Positions 7,827 to 20,861 of a stretch of 64,000 nt of DNA are shown in pieces. Below the pieces are notes generated by a model that worked only from the letters and a program-made list of their open reading frames with translations, was not told where the DNA came from and ran no database searches. Every line of letters begins with the position of its first letter. Position 1 is the stretch's first letter. The position numbers and the translations under genes are program-made. The stretch comes from JAEXNA01 sp037189585 (GTDB lineage Bacteria; Vulcanimicrobiota; Xenobia; Xenobiales; JADMJV01). The stretch lies in contig JBBCJA010000001.1 of the NCBI GenBank assembly GCA_037189585.1, forward strand, positions 186,001-250,000, written 5' to 3'.

Positions 7827-9098
7827 TCAATGAGCGCGGAATTCGATGGATAGGTTTCGCGCCCATTGAGGAAACCGAGCCTTGACTTTTCGTTCGTAGA
7901 ATTCCTGGCTTCTCCGGTCGGCAACCTTCATGCCCAAAAGCCCAAAGGCTCCCAGGGCGGTCCCTCCGAGGGTCACCGGCATGAGAAGCGCTCCGCCCAG
8001 TGTGAGCGCGGCGGCCCCCCACCAGGTACTCGAACGGCCCGAACCGAGGGAGTCTCGGAAAGGAAGGGTCTTCTCGGCCGCGATTTCAGGTGAACTTTCC
8101 TCGAAAGCCTTGAGTCCTTTCAGGACCCTTTGCTTGCGCGCTATCGCATCCTCAAAGCGCAGATGCAGTCCGGTCAAGTCGGTCGCGAGGTCATCGGCTG
8201 GGAGGTAAAGACGAAGATAGAACGATTCGTGTCCTCCGAAGGTCGCGCTTTCGCAGACCACGCCGTCTTTGACCCAGCATATCTCGTTGGCGCGAGATTT
8301 CTCTGTAAGATAGGCGGTCCAAGCCATGGCGTAGGCATTCTCCTCGGCGCCCTCGGGAAGAACCGCGGAGCTCAGGCGCAAGACCGGCTCGCCGGCTTGT
8401 CCGGGTAGCCCTCCGAACAGGATCGGGCAGCGATGGAAGGAGGCATCCTCGAGGCCGAAATGGTCGACCCGCCGGCCATCCACTTTCAACGGGATCGGGC
8501 AAGTGACGGCATTGGCCATCAGTTCTCGATATTCGTCGGCGACCACACGCTTGACGCCCTTCTCGCGCTTGAACTGGTATTGCTCGTTCAGGGGGGAATC
8601 GCCGACATGGAAGCTGAGAATCCCGTCCTCGCGCGAGATGAGTGATCTGTGGAAAACGCTACCCGGCTGAGGTTGAGAAACGCGACCTCCGTTCCACAGC
8701 GCGCACAATCGAGGAGAGTCTACCGGGTCGTCGATGACCAGGACCGGGCGACGGCCGTTGAGAGCGACGGTCCGAAGCCCCACGAGGAGATGTTGCTGGG
8801 CGGGTGTTAGTAGGGCGTTAGGATCGGCGAAGATTTTGACCAGTTCGTCAATGCGGCCGAGATGACCACCCATGAAGGTGACCTTGGAGCTCTTGGCGCT
8901 CTGGTTTACGTTGATGGAAGAGCATCCCGCCACGACGCCCGCTTGGACCATCTTGAGCAACCAGGCCGAAGGTCGAGGTAGCTGAAAAGCGGCCAGCTTA
9001 GACATGGCCTTCTCGGCCGAAATGGTGAAGGAGCCGGTGGAGTCTCGACGCCCTTCGCCACTCTGCTCTCGAAGGTACTGTTCGATCGGGTCGAGCAT
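7827..9098 (-). CDS. Hypothetical membrane-anchored protein, possibly GHKL-ATPase-like
   Basis: 423 residues, no confident family. The N-terminal part reads SAEKAMSKLAAFQLPRPSAW then LLKMVQAGVVAGCSSINVNQ, which resembles the helix and N-box area of GHKL ATPases (normally LxxNAxDAxA), but the Asn is replaced, so ATP binding is doubtful. The middle (about 100-330) is a mixed alpha/beta region. A short helical linker is followed near residue 375 by a hydrophobic stretch, AALTLGGALLMPVTLGG and GAFGLLGMKVAD, that could be one or two membrane helices, ending with a basic tail. It lies 20 nt upstream of the SnoaL-like gene and is divergent from speE. Confidence 0.6.
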   Translation of the reverse strand: MLDPIEQYLREQSGEGRRDSTGSFTISAEKAMSKLAAFQLPRPSAWLLKMVQAGVVAGCSSINVNQSAKSSKVTFMGGHLGRIDELVKIFADPNALLTPAQQHLLVGLRTVALNGRRPVLVIDDPVDSPRLCALWNGGRVSQPQPGSVFHRSLISREDGILSFHVGDSPLNEQYQFKREKGVKRVVADEYRELMANAVTCPIPLKVDGRRVDHFGLEDASFHRCPILFGGLPGQAGEPVLRLSSAVLPEGAEENAYAMAWTAYLTEKSRANEICWVKDGVVCESATFGGHESFYLRLYLPADDLATDLTGLHLRFEDAIARKQRVLKGLKAFEESSPEIAAEKTLPFRDSLGSGRSSTWWGAAALTLGGALLMPVTLGGTALGAFGLLGMKVADRRSQEFYERKVKARFPQWARNLSIEFRAH

Positions 9099-9207
9099 GC
9101 CCGAAACTTGGCCTTCATCTCCAATGGTCCCTACTTTCTCGCGAGGAAAAGAAGGATGAATTGACCGGGGAGGAGGGGATACCGGAGCAGCCTGACAAGA
9201 GATATAG

Positions 9208-10107
9208 GTGCCAACGAAGTCTTTATTCTCAGAACAAGGGGTGTATCTAGAGCCTATGGGAGACGGTCTCTGGACCGCCTATGCCACGGAAGACACCATT
9301 CTATCGACCTCCACGCCTTTTCAGAGGGCGGAAATTCATCTCCATCCCGAGCTTGGCAAGATGCTTTTTCTCGACGGTGAGCTCCAGTCGACCACCTCTG
9401 ATGAGTTCATCTATCACGAGACCATCGTTCATCCCGCCATGCTGGCCCACCCGTCTCCCCGGAAAGTCGCCATTCTGGGGGGTGGGGAGGGAGCCACCGC
9501 CAGAGAAGTTCTGCGTCACCGCGACGTGGAGAGGGTCGTGATGATAGAGATCGACCCGGAAGTCGTGAAATGGTGTCGAGAACATCTTCCCGAGTACTCT
9601 CAGGGGTGTTTCGAAGACGAACGTCTGGAGCTCATCATTGATGACGCCAAGGCTTGGATGGAGCGCTCGGAAGAGAAATTTGACATCATCATCAGCGATC
9701 TGACCGAACCTTCGGAGACCAGTCCTTCCTCGGAACTTTTCACGCCCGACTTTTTCCGACTGCTCAAATCTAGACTTGAGAGTTCCGGCGCCCTGGTCAT
9801 GCAAGCTTCCCAGGGGAATTTCGGGAAACTCGAGGCGCATTGCCGGATCCGTGGAAGTCTGACCCAGGTTTTTGGCAAAGTTCGCAGCATGTTGGTGCAC
9901 ATCCCCTCCTTCTGCTGTCACTGGGCTTTCGCTTTTGCCTCGGACACCCTTGACCCGGTAAAATTGGCCCCCGAGGAGATCGATAGGCGCTTGAAAAACC
10001 CGGACATGGCCGGACTTTTTTACTACGACGGCATCACTCACCAACGGATCTTTGCCCTTCCCCGTTACGCGCGCGAGGCGTTTCGAGCGCCGACTCCGAG
10101 CGGCTAA
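9208..10107 (+). CDS. speE: Spermidine synthase-family aminopropyltransferase
   Basis: Transfers the aminopropyl group from decarboxylated S-adenosylmethionine to a polyamine acceptor. The N-terminal beta-domain has FLDGELQSTTSDEFIYHETI, the family signature. The Rossmann part shows VAILGGGEGATAREVLRH, VVMIEIDPEVVKW, LIIDDAKAWM and IIISDLTEPSE. This wording, especially QST..DE.IYHE and the DLTEP substrate loop, is closer to the Thermus/Thermotoga type, some of which act on agmatine, than to E. coli SpeE; acceptor specificity cannot be read from the sequence. GTG 9208 is required to keep the N-terminal domain intact. The next gene begins 41 nt downstream. No S-adenosylmethionine decarboxylase is in the window. 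Confidence 0.92.
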   Translation: MPTKSLFSEQGVYLEPMGDGLWTAYATEDTILSTSTPFQRAEIHLHPELGKMLFLDGELQSTTSDEFIYHETIVHPAMLAHPSPRKVAILGGGEGATAREVLRHRDVERVVMIEIDPEVVKWCREHLPEYSQGCFEDERLELIIDDAKAWMERSEEKFDIIISDLTEPSETSPSSELFTPDFFRLLKSRLESSGALVMQASQGNFGKLEAHCRIRGSLTQVFGKVRSMLVHIPSFCCHWAFAFASDTLDPVKLAPEEIDRRLKNPDMAGLFYYDGITHQRIFALPRYAREAFRAPTPSG

Positions 10108-10148
10108 ACGGGACAGGGCCCGGCCCCCGATGGGAAGAACCGCCGTGG

Positions 10149-12365
10149 ATGAAACGTTTTGCCCTGGCCCTGTCTCTCGGACTATTACTCACGGGAGGTC
10201 TGTCGGCCCAAGAGTTGACCGTCGAAAGGATCTACGACTCCCCGGCCCTGGAGGGGGAGACCATCAAGGGGCTCAAGATGGCTCCCGACGGATCGCGCGC
10301 CACCTTTCTGCGAGGAAAAGCCAGCGACTACGAACGTCTGGACTTGTGGGAATACAATATCAAGGAAGGCAAAACTCGCCTGCTCTTTGACTCCGACGAC
10401 CTGCACACCGGTGACGAGAACCTCTCCGAGGAGGAGAAGGCGCGGCGCGAGCGTCTGCGTCTCTCGGGTTCCGGGATCGTCAGCTACGAGTGGTCCAAGG
10501 ACGGCAAGGCGCTGGCCTTTCCGCTGGCCGGCGACGTTTACTACTGGCGGGTCGGGTCGACCGAAGGAGCCAAAAAAGTTGTGTCCACCCCACAATTCGA
10601 GACCGACATCCAGTTCTCGCCCAAGGGAAACTATCTCAGTTTCATCCGCGAGCAGAATCTCATCGTTTTGGACCTTCGCAGCGGTCAGGAGACAGCGCTG
10701 AGCCAAGACGGCGGTGGGACTCTCAAGTACGGGATGGCCGAGTTCGTGGCCCAGGAAGAGATGGACCGCATGACCGGCTACTGGTGGTCCGAGGACGAGT
10801 CCAAGGTCGCCTTGATCCGGGTCGATGAGAGTCCGGTGGCCGAGGCGCCGCGCAGCGAGATCCACGCCGACGAGATCACGACGGTGATGCAGCGATATCC
10901 TTTCGCCGGGACCCCCAACGTCAAGGTCGCGCTCGGCATCGTGACGCTGGCCGGCGGAGACATAAAATGGGTCGATCTCGGCTCGAATGAGGATATCTAT
11001 CTGCCCCGGGTCAAGTGGACTCAGGACAGCAACCTGTTGAGCTATCAGTGGCAAAGCCGCGATCAGAAAAAGCTCGAGCTTCGCCTGGTTGATTGCACCA
11101 CGCTCAAGCAGAGAACTCTCCTTAAAGAAAGCAGCAAGACCTGGCTCAACCTGCACGACGACCTTCGTTTTTTCAAGGACGGAAAGCGCTTCCTCTGGGC
11201 CTCGGAGCGGGACGGTTTCCACCATCTGTACCTTTACAGCCTCGATGGCAAGCTGCTCTCTCAGTTGACCAAGGGCTCCTGGATCGTGGATGAGGTCGAG
11301 CATCTCGACGAGGCGACCGGAGAGGTCTGGTTTAGCGGTCGTAAGGATACGCCGTTGGAGAGGCATCTCTACGCCGTCAAGCCGGGGAAAGAGCCGCGCC
11401 GGATCAGCGCCGACTCCGGCCATCACGACGTCTCCTTTAGTAAAGACGGCAGCCACTACGTCGACCTTGTCTCCACCGCCACAACTCCCTCGCAAGTGGC
11501 TCTTCATAAGGCCGACGGAAGTCGGGTGACCTGGCTATTGGAAAATCGAGTCCAGGAGGGACACCCGCTTTACCCCTACACGAAGAACTGGATCGAGCCG
11601 TCTTTCGGAGATCTGACCACGGCCGACGGCGCCAAGCTTTACTATCGTCTGTACAAGCCCAGGGGGGTCGACGATGGGGCCAAGCATCCGGTCATCGTCT
11701 ACCTCTACGGCGGGCCTGGGGCCCAGCGGGTGACCAACTCCTGGGGCAGCGACACCACCTTTTGCCAGTACTTCGCCCAGCAGGGATACGGCGTGTTCAC
11801 TCTAGATAATCGCGGCTCCACCGCTCGAGGCAAGGCCTTCGAGGACGCCATCTATCACGCCATGGGCACGGTCGAGGTGTTGGACCAGGTCGAAGGGGTC
11901 AAATTCCTTCGCACTCTCGACTGGGTCGACCCGAACAAGGTGGGAATTCACGGTAGCAGCTACGGCGGCTACATGACCTTGATGGCCATGTTCAAGCAGC
12001 CGGAATTTTTCAAAGCGGGCGCCTCGGGAGCTCCCGTCACCGATTGGAAGCTCTACGATACCCACTATACCGAGCGATATCTAGGCCAACCGAATAGCCC
12101 GGGCGAGGTCTACGAGAAGTCCTCGGTCTTCCCTTACGCCAACGCCTTGAAGGGACCGCTTCTGATCTATCATGGGATGGCCGACGACAACGTGCTGTTC
12201 ACCCATAGCACCAAGCTGTACAAGCATCTTCAGGACAACAACATTCCGTTCATGGCGATGGACTACCCGGGTAAGAAACACCGTTTCTCGGGCAAGACGA
12301 CCTCCATGCACCGGGTCAACACCATTCGAAACTTCTTCGACCTCCACTTCGGCATCAAGAGATAG
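10149..12365 (+). CDS. Dipeptidyl-peptidase IV-like serine peptidase (S9)
   Basis: Prolyl-oligopeptidase family enzyme expected to remove N-terminal dipeptides from periplasmic peptides. Signal peptide MKRFALALSLGLLLTGGLSA. A beta-propeller DPPIV_N domain (about 30-480) includes EFVAQEEMDRMTGYWWS, whose Glu pair in DPP-IV binds the substrate amino terminus. The alpha/beta-hydrolase domain has the nucleophile in HGSSYGGYMTLM (Ser near 602), Asp in HGMADDNVLF (near 679) and His in GKKHRFSGK (near 710), a complete triad. It is the first gene of a close plus-strand cluster; the next start is 7 nt after its stop. Confidence 0.93.
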   Translation: MKRFALALSLGLLLTGGLSAQELTVERIYDSPALEGETIKGLKMAPDGSRATFLRGKASDYERLDLWEYNIKEGKTRLLFDSDDLHTGDENLSEEEKARRERLRLSGSGIVSYEWSKDGKALAFPLAGDVYYWRVGSTEGAKKVVSTPQFETDIQFSPKGNYLSFIREQNLIVLDLRSGQETALSQDGGGTLKYGMAEFVAQEEMDRMTGYWWSEDESKVALIRVDESPVAEAPRSEIHADEITTVMQRYPFAGTPNVKVALGIVTLAGGDIKWVDLGSNEDIYLPRVKWTQDSNLLSYQWQSRDQKKLELRLVDCTTLKQRTLLKESSKTWLNLHDDLRFFKDGKRFLWASERDGFHHLYLYSLDGKLLSQLTKGSWIVDEVEHLDEATGEVWFSGRKDTPLERHLYAVKPGKEPRRISADSGHHDVSFSKDGSHYVDLVSTATTPSQVALHKADGSRVTWLLENRVQEGHPLYPYTKNWIEPSFGDLTTADGAKLYYRLYKPRGVDDGAKHPVIVYLYGGPGAQRVTNSWGSDTTFCQYFAQQGYGVFTLDNRGSTARGKAFEDAIYHAMGTVEVLDQVEGVKFLRTLDWVDPNKVGIHGSSYGGYMTLMAMFKQPEFFKAGASGAPVTDWKLYDTHYTERYLGQPNSPGEVYEKSSVFPYANALKGPLLIYHGMADDNVLFTHSTKLYKHLQDNNIPFMAMDYPGKKHRFSGKTTSMHRVNTIRNFFDLHFGIKR

Positions 12366-12372
12366 TCGAAAG

Positions 12373-13800
12373 GTGAAACGGCTCGCCGCGATCGTCACCC
12401 TGGACCGGCGATCGCTTGCCTTGTGCCGAATCGCCACGGGATTGTTGATCTTAGGCGATCTGCTCTCGCGGGCACGATGGCTTAGGATTCACTATACCGA
12501 CGAGGGGCTCATCCCGCGGCAACTGCTTTACGAAGGGATGCCCTTACGTTTCCCGAGTCTGCACGCGGCTTCCGGCTGGGAGCCGTATATCGTGGCCCTG
12601 TTCGCTGTCCATGCTGTCGCCGCGATATCTTTGAGTCTCGGGTATCGAACCCGCCTCTCCGGCTTCATCGCCTGGTATCTCACGGCGTCGCTTCAGGAAA
12701 GGCTCTTTTTAGCCAACAACGGTGGTGACAAGGTTCTGGCCAGCGTTCTCTTCTGGGCTATGTTCCTACCCTGGGGCGAGGCGCTTTCGGTCGACGCCCG
12801 AGGCGAGAAAGAGCCAGCGGAACCGGGAGTGAGCAACATGGCGAGCGCCGCCTTTTTGTTCCAGCCCATCATGATCTACTGGGTCTCGGTCTTTCACAAA
12901 TTTGAGCCGACCTGGCTGCGCGGGGAAGTGCTTTTTTACTCTCTACAGTCGGACCTGTATGCTTACCCTTTCGCTCTTCAGCTTTTGTACTATCCATGGC
13001 TACTTAAGACGCTGGCCTATCTGACTTTTGCTTGGGAGATCGTCGGGCCGGCGTTGCTTTTGTCCACCCGCCCACGGCTACGAATTTTCGCCTGTCTTGC
13101 TTTCATAGGGATGCATTTCTGCTTCGGGGTGTTTCTTCGCCTCGGGATATTTCAGTTCTCGCCCTCGCTGTACATGCTGGCTTTTCTTCCCGCCGTGGCC
13201 TGGAGTCGCTGGCCTCTCGCCGCTCTGAGCCAGGGTTGGAGCCATCTCTGCCAGGCTCTTCACCGGCGCCTTCAACCGCCGTCCCTAAAACCGGTGCTTC
13301 TCGGCTCTCAAACAGAACTTATTCTGGGGTGTCTATTTTTTTACGTTTTTCTGATCGCCCTAAGCCAGGATCGCCGGGTGGGCCGGCACTTCCCTGAATG
13401 GGTGCAGGCACCGGCTCATATGCTGGGACTCCACCAGCGCTGGACCGTTTTCGTCGACGTGGGCAACCTGACTGATGGATGGATCGTGGTGGAGGCTCGG
13501 ATGACCGACGGGCGGATGGTCGATCTGTTCAGTGGGGACCAGCCGCCTAGCCAGGAGAAGCCGCCTCATCCCTTTCGCCGCTACAACTCTTTCCGTTGGC
13601 CCACGCCGCTGGTGGTCATCATCGCGGACTCTAGACTTCACAAGCCGTTCGTGCGCGCTATAGCTCTGGATTGGCAGCGAGAACATCCTAAGGACCAGGT
13701 GGAGTGGGCCCGTCTGGTTTTCTACCGCGAGCGTAATCGCCTTGATGGAGCTCCGGTGCCAGCCGAACGAGACCGGCTGTGGGAAGGGAGCCCCTGGTAG
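12373..13800 (+). CDS. HTTM-domain membrane protein (vitamin K-dependent carboxylase-like fold)
   Basis: 475-residue polytopic protein. The open frame starts further upstream inside the peptidase gene, but protein-like sequence begins at GTG 12373 (VKRLAAIVTLDRRSLALCRI). HTTM features include FRIATG-like LCRIATGLLILGDLL, HYTDEGLIPRQLL, NNGGDKVLASVLFWAMFLPWG and YWVSVFHKFEPTWLRGEVLF, with about eight hydrophobic helices. The C-terminal soluble part starts near QRWTVFVDVGNLTDGW. HTTM proteins share the membrane fold of vitamin K-dependent gamma-carboxylase, but most bacterial ones have no assigned reaction. It sits between peptidase genes and is immediately followed by a second, shorter HTTM-like gene. 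Confidence 0.8.
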   Translation: MKRLAAIVTLDRRSLALCRIATGLLILGDLLSRARWLRIHYTDEGLIPRQLLYEGMPLRFPSLHAASGWEPYIVALFAVHAVAAISLSLGYRTRLSGFIAWYLTASLQERLFLANNGGDKVLASVLFWAMFLPWGEALSVDARGEKEPAEPGVSNMASAAFLFQPIMIYWVSVFHKFEPTWLRGEVLFYSLQSDLYAYPFALQLLYYPWLLKTLAYLTFAWEIVGPALLLSTRPRLRIFACLAFIGMHFCFGVFLRLGIFQFSPSLYMLAFLPAVAWSRWPLAALSQGWSHLCQALHRRLQPPSLKPVLLGSQTELILGCLFFYVFLIALSQDRRVGRHFPEWVQAPAHMLGLHQRWTVFVDVGNLTDGWIVVEARMTDGRMVDLFSGDQPPSQEKPPHPFRRYNSFRWPTPLVVIIADSRLHKPFVRAIALDWQREHPKDQVEWARLVFYRERNRLDGAPVPAERDRLWEGSPW

Positions 13801-14704
13801 TGTTCCGAGTGTTGGCGGCCTTGCGTATCGGCCTTGGATTGGCAGTCTTGGTCACGCTGCTGCGATGGCTACCAGACTTCGCTCTTTTTTTCACCGACGA
13901 GGGGGCGCTGACTTTGTCGGCTCTGGCGGTGGACACTCCGCAGGGGAAGGTCGCCTGGAGCCTTTACAACATCTGCTCCTACCGCTGGCTCCCCTTTCTG
14001 CTCTTCGCCCTCACCATAGCGAGTTCTCTGCTGCTGATGGCGGGGTGGCGGTGTCGCCTGAGCGGGGCGGCGCTTTTTGTCTTGTTCTGGTCCTTGCAAA
14101 GTCGAACAGCCGTGGCCTCGGATGGGTGGGACCGCGCTCTTTGGATAACTCTAGCCCTAGGAGTGACCATGCCCTGGGACAGGGTCTGGAGCGCGACACT
14201 TTCACAGGTTCCTCTCGGTAGGGCGAGCTGGATTGGAACCGGATTGATGGGAGTGGCGGTCGCGATCGCCCTGCTCAACCCGTCGGGAGATTTCGCGGGT
14301 TTTTTGGCCCTGGGCCCGCGAGCTCAACCTTTGCCCGAAGATGTGTGGTATGTGACGCTAGCTGAAGACGGCTCGGAGCGGCGCTGGAACGCTCTCGACC
14401 GATCGGAGCCCGAGTGGGAAAGAACGGGTGGGCCGCCGCTCGACTATCGCGAGCGCTTGTACCAGGGCCGTTGGGAAGAGCGGGATTATCATGGTTTGGC
14501 TGTCTGGTGGGTCTACCGTCTCTATCTGCGGGATAAGCGTCAAGACGATTCGCTCCGGCTTCGCGCCGTCAAGCTGTATCGTTGCTCCAAGCGTACGGGA
14601 GAAGCGCCCTACCGGCTGATCGCTAGTTGGCCGATGGGCCTTTCGGACGGCTCGAGCCCACCCTTCACCCAGGACAGTCCCCGGGAGGCGAGAAAGGGCG
14701 CGCC

Positions 14705-14708
<4 letters not shown>
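13800..14708 (+). CDS. Second HTTM-like membrane protein
   Basis: Shorter paralogue of the preceding gene, about 302 residues. It shares the opening pattern (VFRVLAALRIGLGLAVLVTL then FFTDEGALTLSALAV against YTDEGLIPRQLL), a mid-region WDRALWITLALGVTMPWDRV corresponding to GGDKVLASVLFWAMFLPWG, and a C-terminal soluble domain that includes DVWYVTLAEDGSERRWNALD. GTG 13800 overlaps the upstream TAG by one base and has GGGAG upstream; GTG 13779 is also possible. Its stop overlaps the next start (ATGA). Adjacent duplication and overlap suggest the two HTTM proteins work together; what they modify is unknown. Confidence 0.72.
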
Positions 14709-17832
<3,124 letters not shown>

Positions 17833-17833
<1 letters not shown>

Positions 17834-19233
17834 TGAAACGACAGCTCTTCAAGGCTGCGGCCTTAGGTCTCTTTTTGGCCACGGCGTCCTTGGCTCAGCC
17901 GAAAACACTCCAGGACTATGTGCCCTCGGGGTATCAGCCCACGGCCGACCAGATCGTGGCCAAAGCCCAAGGCGCCGATCTCGGTTGGAGCCGTCTAGCA
18001 ACCCTCTGCACCAGATTTCCTCATCGGCTTTCCGGGACGGATGGCTTGGAGAGAGCCATCGACTGGATCGTCGGGGAGATGGAGGCCGATGGTTTCGACA
18101 GTGTCTCCACCGATCCCGTCGAAGTGCCCAGTTGGCGTCGTGGAACTGAGAAGCTGATGCTTTTGAGCGGCGACAGCTCTCAAGACCTGGCTGTTTTAGC
18201 TCTCGGCGGCTCGGTGGCCACTCCGGCCGAGGGGATCGAGGCACCGGTTCTGGTTGTCTCGAGCTACGACGACCTGGAAAAGAATCGTGACAAGGCTAAG
18301 GGGCGTGTCGTGGTCTACAACGTTCCCTTCACCACCTACGGCGAGACCGGTCGATACCGCTGGGAGGGTCCTTCGAAAGCGGCTGAGGCGGGCGCGGTGG
18401 CGAGCCTGGTGCGCTCCATCACTCCTTTTTCTCTGGCCACTCCTCACACCGGAGGCATGGGTTACGACGAGAAGTTTCCCAAGATTCCGGCCGGAGCGAT
18501 CACGCCCGAGGCGGCCCAAAGTCTGGCCCGCCGCCAGGCTTCTGGTATTGAGGACCGTGTGAGACTGGTGCTTTTGACACAAGCGCTTCCCGACGCCCCT
18601 TCGCGTAACGTGATCGCGGAGATTCGAGGTCGCGAATTCCCCGAGCAGGTGGTGGTGATGGGTGGGCACATCGACGGTTGGGACATCGGCGAGGGGGCGC
18701 ACGACGACGGCGGTGGTTGCTTGATGAGCTGGGAGGCGCTTCGCCTGATCAAAGAGATGGGACTCCAACCGCGTCGCACCATCCGGGTCGTTCTTTGGAC
18801 CAATGAGGAGAACGGATTGCGAGGAGCTAAGGCTTATCGGCAACTTCGAGCCTCGGAGGTCAAGGACCACGTGCTGGCCATCGAGACCGACAGTGGAACT
18901 TTTCACCCTTCAGGATTCGGTTTTTCCGGGACGGAGGAAGCGCGAGTCATCTTACAGCGAACGGTTGATCTTTTGAAAAGCTCGATCGGCCCGATGGAGA
19001 TCAAGACCCCCGGAGGCGGGGCCGACATCGGACCCTTGATGGCCGAGGGAGTTCCCGGCGCGGGTCTAACTCATAAAGACGAGCGATATTTCTGGTATCA
19101 TCATAGCGCCGCCGACACGTTAGAGAAAATCGACCCCAAGGATTTCAGGAACGGAGCGGCCACTTTGGCGGTTACAGCCTTTGTCGTCGCGGACATGCCG
19201 GAAAGGCTGCCGTTCGGTAAGGCGCGAGAGTGA
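17833..19233 (+). CDS. M28-family zinc aminopeptidase/carboxypeptidase Q-like
   Basis: Exported metallopeptidase (signal MKRQLFKAAALGLFLATASL) of 466 residues. A PA domain insert lies around residues 120-250. The di-zinc catalytic core is readable: VVMGGHIDGWDIGEGAHDDG (His, Asp and catalytic Asp), VVLWTNEENGLRG (catalytic Glu and zinc Glu), LAIETDSG (Asp) and YHHSAADTLEKID (His). This layout matches plasma glutamate carboxypeptidase/carboxypeptidase Q relatives. As the last gene of the operon with DPP-IV-like and amidohydrolase genes, it probably completes periplasmic degradation of small peptides, which is inference. An alternative GTG 17821 lies inside the upstream gene; ATG 17833 starts the signal peptide. 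Confidence 0.92.
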
Positions 19234-19256
19234 CCGCCACGAAATAGGGGGATTCT

Positions 19257-20861
19257 ATGAGTCAGAATACGAGCCAGCGTCGGGACCTGGGCGACGGGAG
19301 CGGACGAACCGCGCTCGTCGAGGGTTCGATGGTGGGCGGCTACAAGGTGAGCTATCTGGCCAGCGGCGGTATGAGCGTCGTCTACAAAGGGGAAAAAGAC
19401 GGTCAGAACTTCGTTTTGAAGGAAGTCCTGACCACCAACTCCAGAGAAGTTCCGTCGCTTATCTCGGAAAAGACCTTGCTGGAGCGACTCAATCATCCCG
19501 CGTTGATCTCCTACCACTCGTTTTTTAACGAGAACGGCTACTACTATCTGGTCGTCGACTACGTCCCCGGTGAACCGTTGGCGAAGTTCCTCAAAGAGAG
19601 CACGCCGCCACCCGTGAATGATGTGGTGGAATGGGCCCTGCAGTTGTGCGACGTCTTCATCTACCTGCACCAACAGAGCCCACCGGTCATCTATCGTGAT
19701 CTCAAGTCCGAGAATATCCTGCTTTATGACGGCCAGATCAAACTGATCGATTTCGGGATCGCCCGGGTGCACAAAGGGACGCGTCAGAGCGACACCGAGT
19801 TGATGGGAAGCCCGGTGACCGCTAGTCCCGAGCACTATGGAGGGGCTGAAACCGATGCGCGTTCCGATATATACACCTTGGGAGCCACCATCTACGAGCT
19901 ATTGACCGGAGGTCGGCGACTTCAAGTCGGTGCTTTCGCCTTCGCTCCGGTACGTCAACTTCGTCCAGATGTCCCGGAGGCTCTGGATAAAGTCATTCTC
20001 AAGTCGCTGGAGTTCAAGCCGGCCGACCGTTACCAAACAGGAGAGGAGTTCCGCGACGCCATCCTACGCGCCGTGGGCCGTCCCGTTCCTTTCCAGGGTA
20101 AGTCTACAGAAAGTAAGCCCCGGCGTAGGATCGCTTTCGCGGTAGCGGCTTTGTCGATTCTTCTTCTTGCAAGCGCTTTGGTCGCGTCCCGCCTGCTGGG
20201 CGTGACCAACAAAAGCCACAAGAACAGCTTGGAGGGGAATCTGTTCGCCGCAGGTGCGGTCGACGGGCAATCGGTCGTTTTGATGGGCGAGGATGTCGGG
20301 CTTTTTCGCGTCACAGCTTGGCAGAAAGAGCAACCCGAAGAGCGGGCTAAGACCTTGGCCAAGCGGCTCAACACCTTCTATCACTCCCCCTGTCCGGCTT
20401 GTAATACCACCGCTCTCGAACCCGCCGACATCAAGGTCGGCCGATTTGTCGAAACTGGAGAGGTGGTGGTGTTCTACGCCCACATGCACGGATTCGACAA
20501 GGTTCATTGGGGTCCAGAGCTGCTGGCTACCGTGGATGAAGAGCAAGCCCGGAACTTCAAGGTCGCCCCTCGCTTCCTAGCCGCCTACTGGCGGGACCTT
20601 TTGCGCGACACCGTGTCCTTATCACGGGGCTTCCCCGTGGCCAATTCGGCTCTGGGAGAGCAGTTGGCTCAAGCTCTGACCGAGGCTCGAGGCGACTTGT
20701 CCGGTGAGGAGGCCACGGTGGAGAATTTGAAGTCGATTCTCCGCAAGACCACCGCCACCCAGGCTTCCGGTTTGCGAACTCTTTTCGAGAAAGTGCCCGA
20801 CCGGCAACCGGAGGCTGACCAGTTCGGGGGAGTCGAAGGCTACGAGCCTTTGAGAATTTAG
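19257..20861 (+). CDS. Membrane Ser/Thr protein kinase with extracytoplasmic domain
   Basis: 534 residues. The Hanks-type kinase domain (about 20-285) has a glycine loop ASGGMSVVYKG, VLKEV lysine, YRDLKSENIL catalytic loop (Arg-Asp kept, His replaced by Tyr), LIDFGIAR and SPEHYGGAETDARSDIYTLG. A single membrane helix, IAFAVAALSILLLASALVAS, follows a basic stretch near residue 300. The external part of about 200 residues is unknown: it has VVLMGEDVGLFRV, a stretch with eRAktLakRLN, and a CPAC pair that might be oxidised. ATG 19257 is preceded by AGGGGG. The stop overlaps the convergent phosphatase stop. Partner substrates are not apparent. Confidence 0.88.
   Translation: MSQNTSQRRDLGDGSGRTALVEGSMVGGYKVSYLASGGMSVVYKGEKDGQNFVLKEVLTTNSREVPSLISEKTLLERLNHPALISYHSFFNENGYYYLVVDYVPGEPLAKFLKESTPPPVNDVVEWALQLCDVFIYLHQQSPPVIYRDLKSENILLYDGQIKLIDFGIARVHKGTRQSDTELMGSPVTASPEHYGGAETDARSDIYTLGATIYELLTGGRRLQVGAFAFAPVRQLRPDVPEALDKVILKSLEFKPADRYQTGEEFRDAILRAVGRPVPFQGKSTESKPRRRIAFAVAALSILLLASALVASRLLGVTNKSHKNSLEGNLFAAGAVDGQSVVLMGEDVGLFRVTAWQKEQPEERAKTLAKRLNTFYHSPCPACNTTALEPADIKVGRFVETGEVVVFYAHMHGFDKVHWGPELLATVDEEQARNFKVAPRFLAAYWRDLLRDTVSLSRGFPVANSALGEQLAQALTEARGDLSGEEATVENLKSILRKTTATQASGLRTLFEKVPDRQPEADQFGGVEGYEPLRI

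Noticed and set aside
10185..11507. A 440-codon frame opposite the DPP-IV-like gene
   Set aside because: Antisense shadow: the plus-strand protein has a signal peptide and complete catalytic triad.
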